Below are positions 5,311 to 5,560 of a DNA stretch of 5,560 nt, piece after piece. The stretch covers positions 1 to 5,560 of the forward strand of contig DBPV01000048.1 in the NCBI GenBank assembly GCA_002304995.1, read 5' to 3'. The stretch is from Syntrophaceae bacterium UBA1411 (GTDB lineage Bacteria; Desulfobacterota; Syntrophia; Syntrophales; Smithellaceae). Both the position numbers and the translations under genes were made by a program. Each line of letters begins with the position of its first letter. Position 1 is the first letter of the stretch. Below the pieces are notes generated by a model that ran no database searches, was not told the DNA's origin, and saw nothing but the letters and a program-made list of their open reading frames with translations.

Positions 5311-5560
5311 AGGCTTTTCCTTTCCGCCTGGGCACAACCTCCTACATCCTCCCCGACGCCATCGCGCCCAACGTCCGCTTTCTCGCGCCGCAGGTGCAGG
5401 ACGTGGAACTGGTGCTCTTCGAGGTTGACGACGGCCCCAACAACCTGCCGACCCAAACGGAAATTGCCGAACTGGCCGAAATCGCGCGCGAGCACGACCT
5501 CACGTACACCGTTCACCTGCCGCTGGATTTGCGCCTGGCCGACGACGGCTCGCCGCGCCA
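5307..5560 (+). CDS. cbiR: CbiR-like cobamide-remodelling enzyme, N-terminus (AP-endonuclease-2/xylose-isomerase-like TIM barrel); 3' partial
   Basis: The first 84 codons are present; the frame runs open off the right edge. The start overlaps the cobS stop (ATGA), with GGAGG at 5296-5300, 6 nt upstream. The N-terminus shows FRLGTTSYILP (6-16), then VELVLFEVDDGPNN (33-46), then helix LPTQTEIAELAEIAREHDL (47-65), then TYTVHLPLDLRL (66-77). This is the first three beta-strands of a TIM barrel of the sugar-isomerase/AP-endonuclease-2 type. Glu39 and His70 lie at strand ends where this superfamily places metal or catalytic residues. CbiR, described in Akkermansia muciniphila, belongs to this superfamily and opens the nucleotide loop of cobamides at the phosphoribosyl bond so that the corrinoid can be rebuilt with another base. 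Coupling to cobS and neighbouring cobT/btuBF supports that role here. The cautious alternative is an uncharacterised sugar phosphate isomerase/epimerase-like protein. Most of the active site lies beyond the window. Confidence 0.7.
   Translation, partial: MKAFPFRLGTTSYILPDAIAPNVRFLAPQVQDVELVLFEVDDGPNNLPTQTEIAELAEIAREHDLTYTVHLPLDLRLADDGSPR

Noticed and set aside
4383..5516. Long open frames on the - strand opposite cobS (377 and 333 codons)
   Set aside because: Their Arg/Ser/Pro/Gln-rich composition and position antisense to the cobS signature motifs mark them as codon-bias artefacts.

Overview
The window is about 5.6 kb of GC-rich DNA. It carries a compact set of genes, all on the + strand, for cobamide (vitamin B12-type cofactor) uptake, nucleotide-loop assembly and probably remodelling. 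A TonB-dependent outer-membrane receptor shows that the host is Gram-negative. The combination of salvage-type cob genes, tight operon packing and a CbiR-like gene would fit an anaerobic deltaproteobacterium (Desulfobacterota, perhaps Syntrophales-like). That placement is an inference from gene content and remembered sequence style, not a demonstrated result.

Layout. (1) Positions 1-259 hold the C-terminal end of an ABC-transporter ATPase (BtuD/FecE type) that enters from the left. (2) About 263-408 is a class-I (adenosylcobalamin-type) cobalamin riboswitch aptamer, starting only 3 nt after the ATPase stop. It is followed at 415-445 by a hairpin that covers the next ribosome binding site. (3) 451-2544 is a BtuB-like TonB-dependent receptor. 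(4) 2534-3463 is a BtuF-like periplasmic binding protein with a TTG start overlapping the receptor's 3' end. (5) 3476-4528 is cobT. (6) 4582-5310 is cobS. (7) 5307 to the right edge is the N-terminus of a TIM-barrel protein of the AP-endonuclease-2/xylose-isomerase-like superfamily, which looks like the cobamide-remodelling enzyme CbiR.

How they fit together. BtuB and BtuF capture a corrinoid and pass it to an inner-membrane ABC importer, whose ATPase is the partial gene at the left edge. CobT makes the alpha-ribotide of the lower-ligand base, and CobS joins it to GDP-cobinamide. The CbiR-like enzyme would open the nucleotide loop of imported cobamides so that CobT/CobS can rebuild them with a preferred base. 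The riboswitch would repress btuB, and possibly the genes behind it, when adenosylcobalamin is sufficient. No cobU/cobP (cobinamide kinase/guanylyltransferase), cobC phosphatase or adenosyltransferase lies in the window; they would have to be elsewhere.

The components are known families. The points most worth a second look are the CbiR-like gene beside cobT/cobS, the lower-ligand-pocket residues of CobT, the placement of the riboswitch inside the gene cluster, and the mutually exclusive RNA pairings at the btuB start. Nothing here is clearly a wholly undescribed system.
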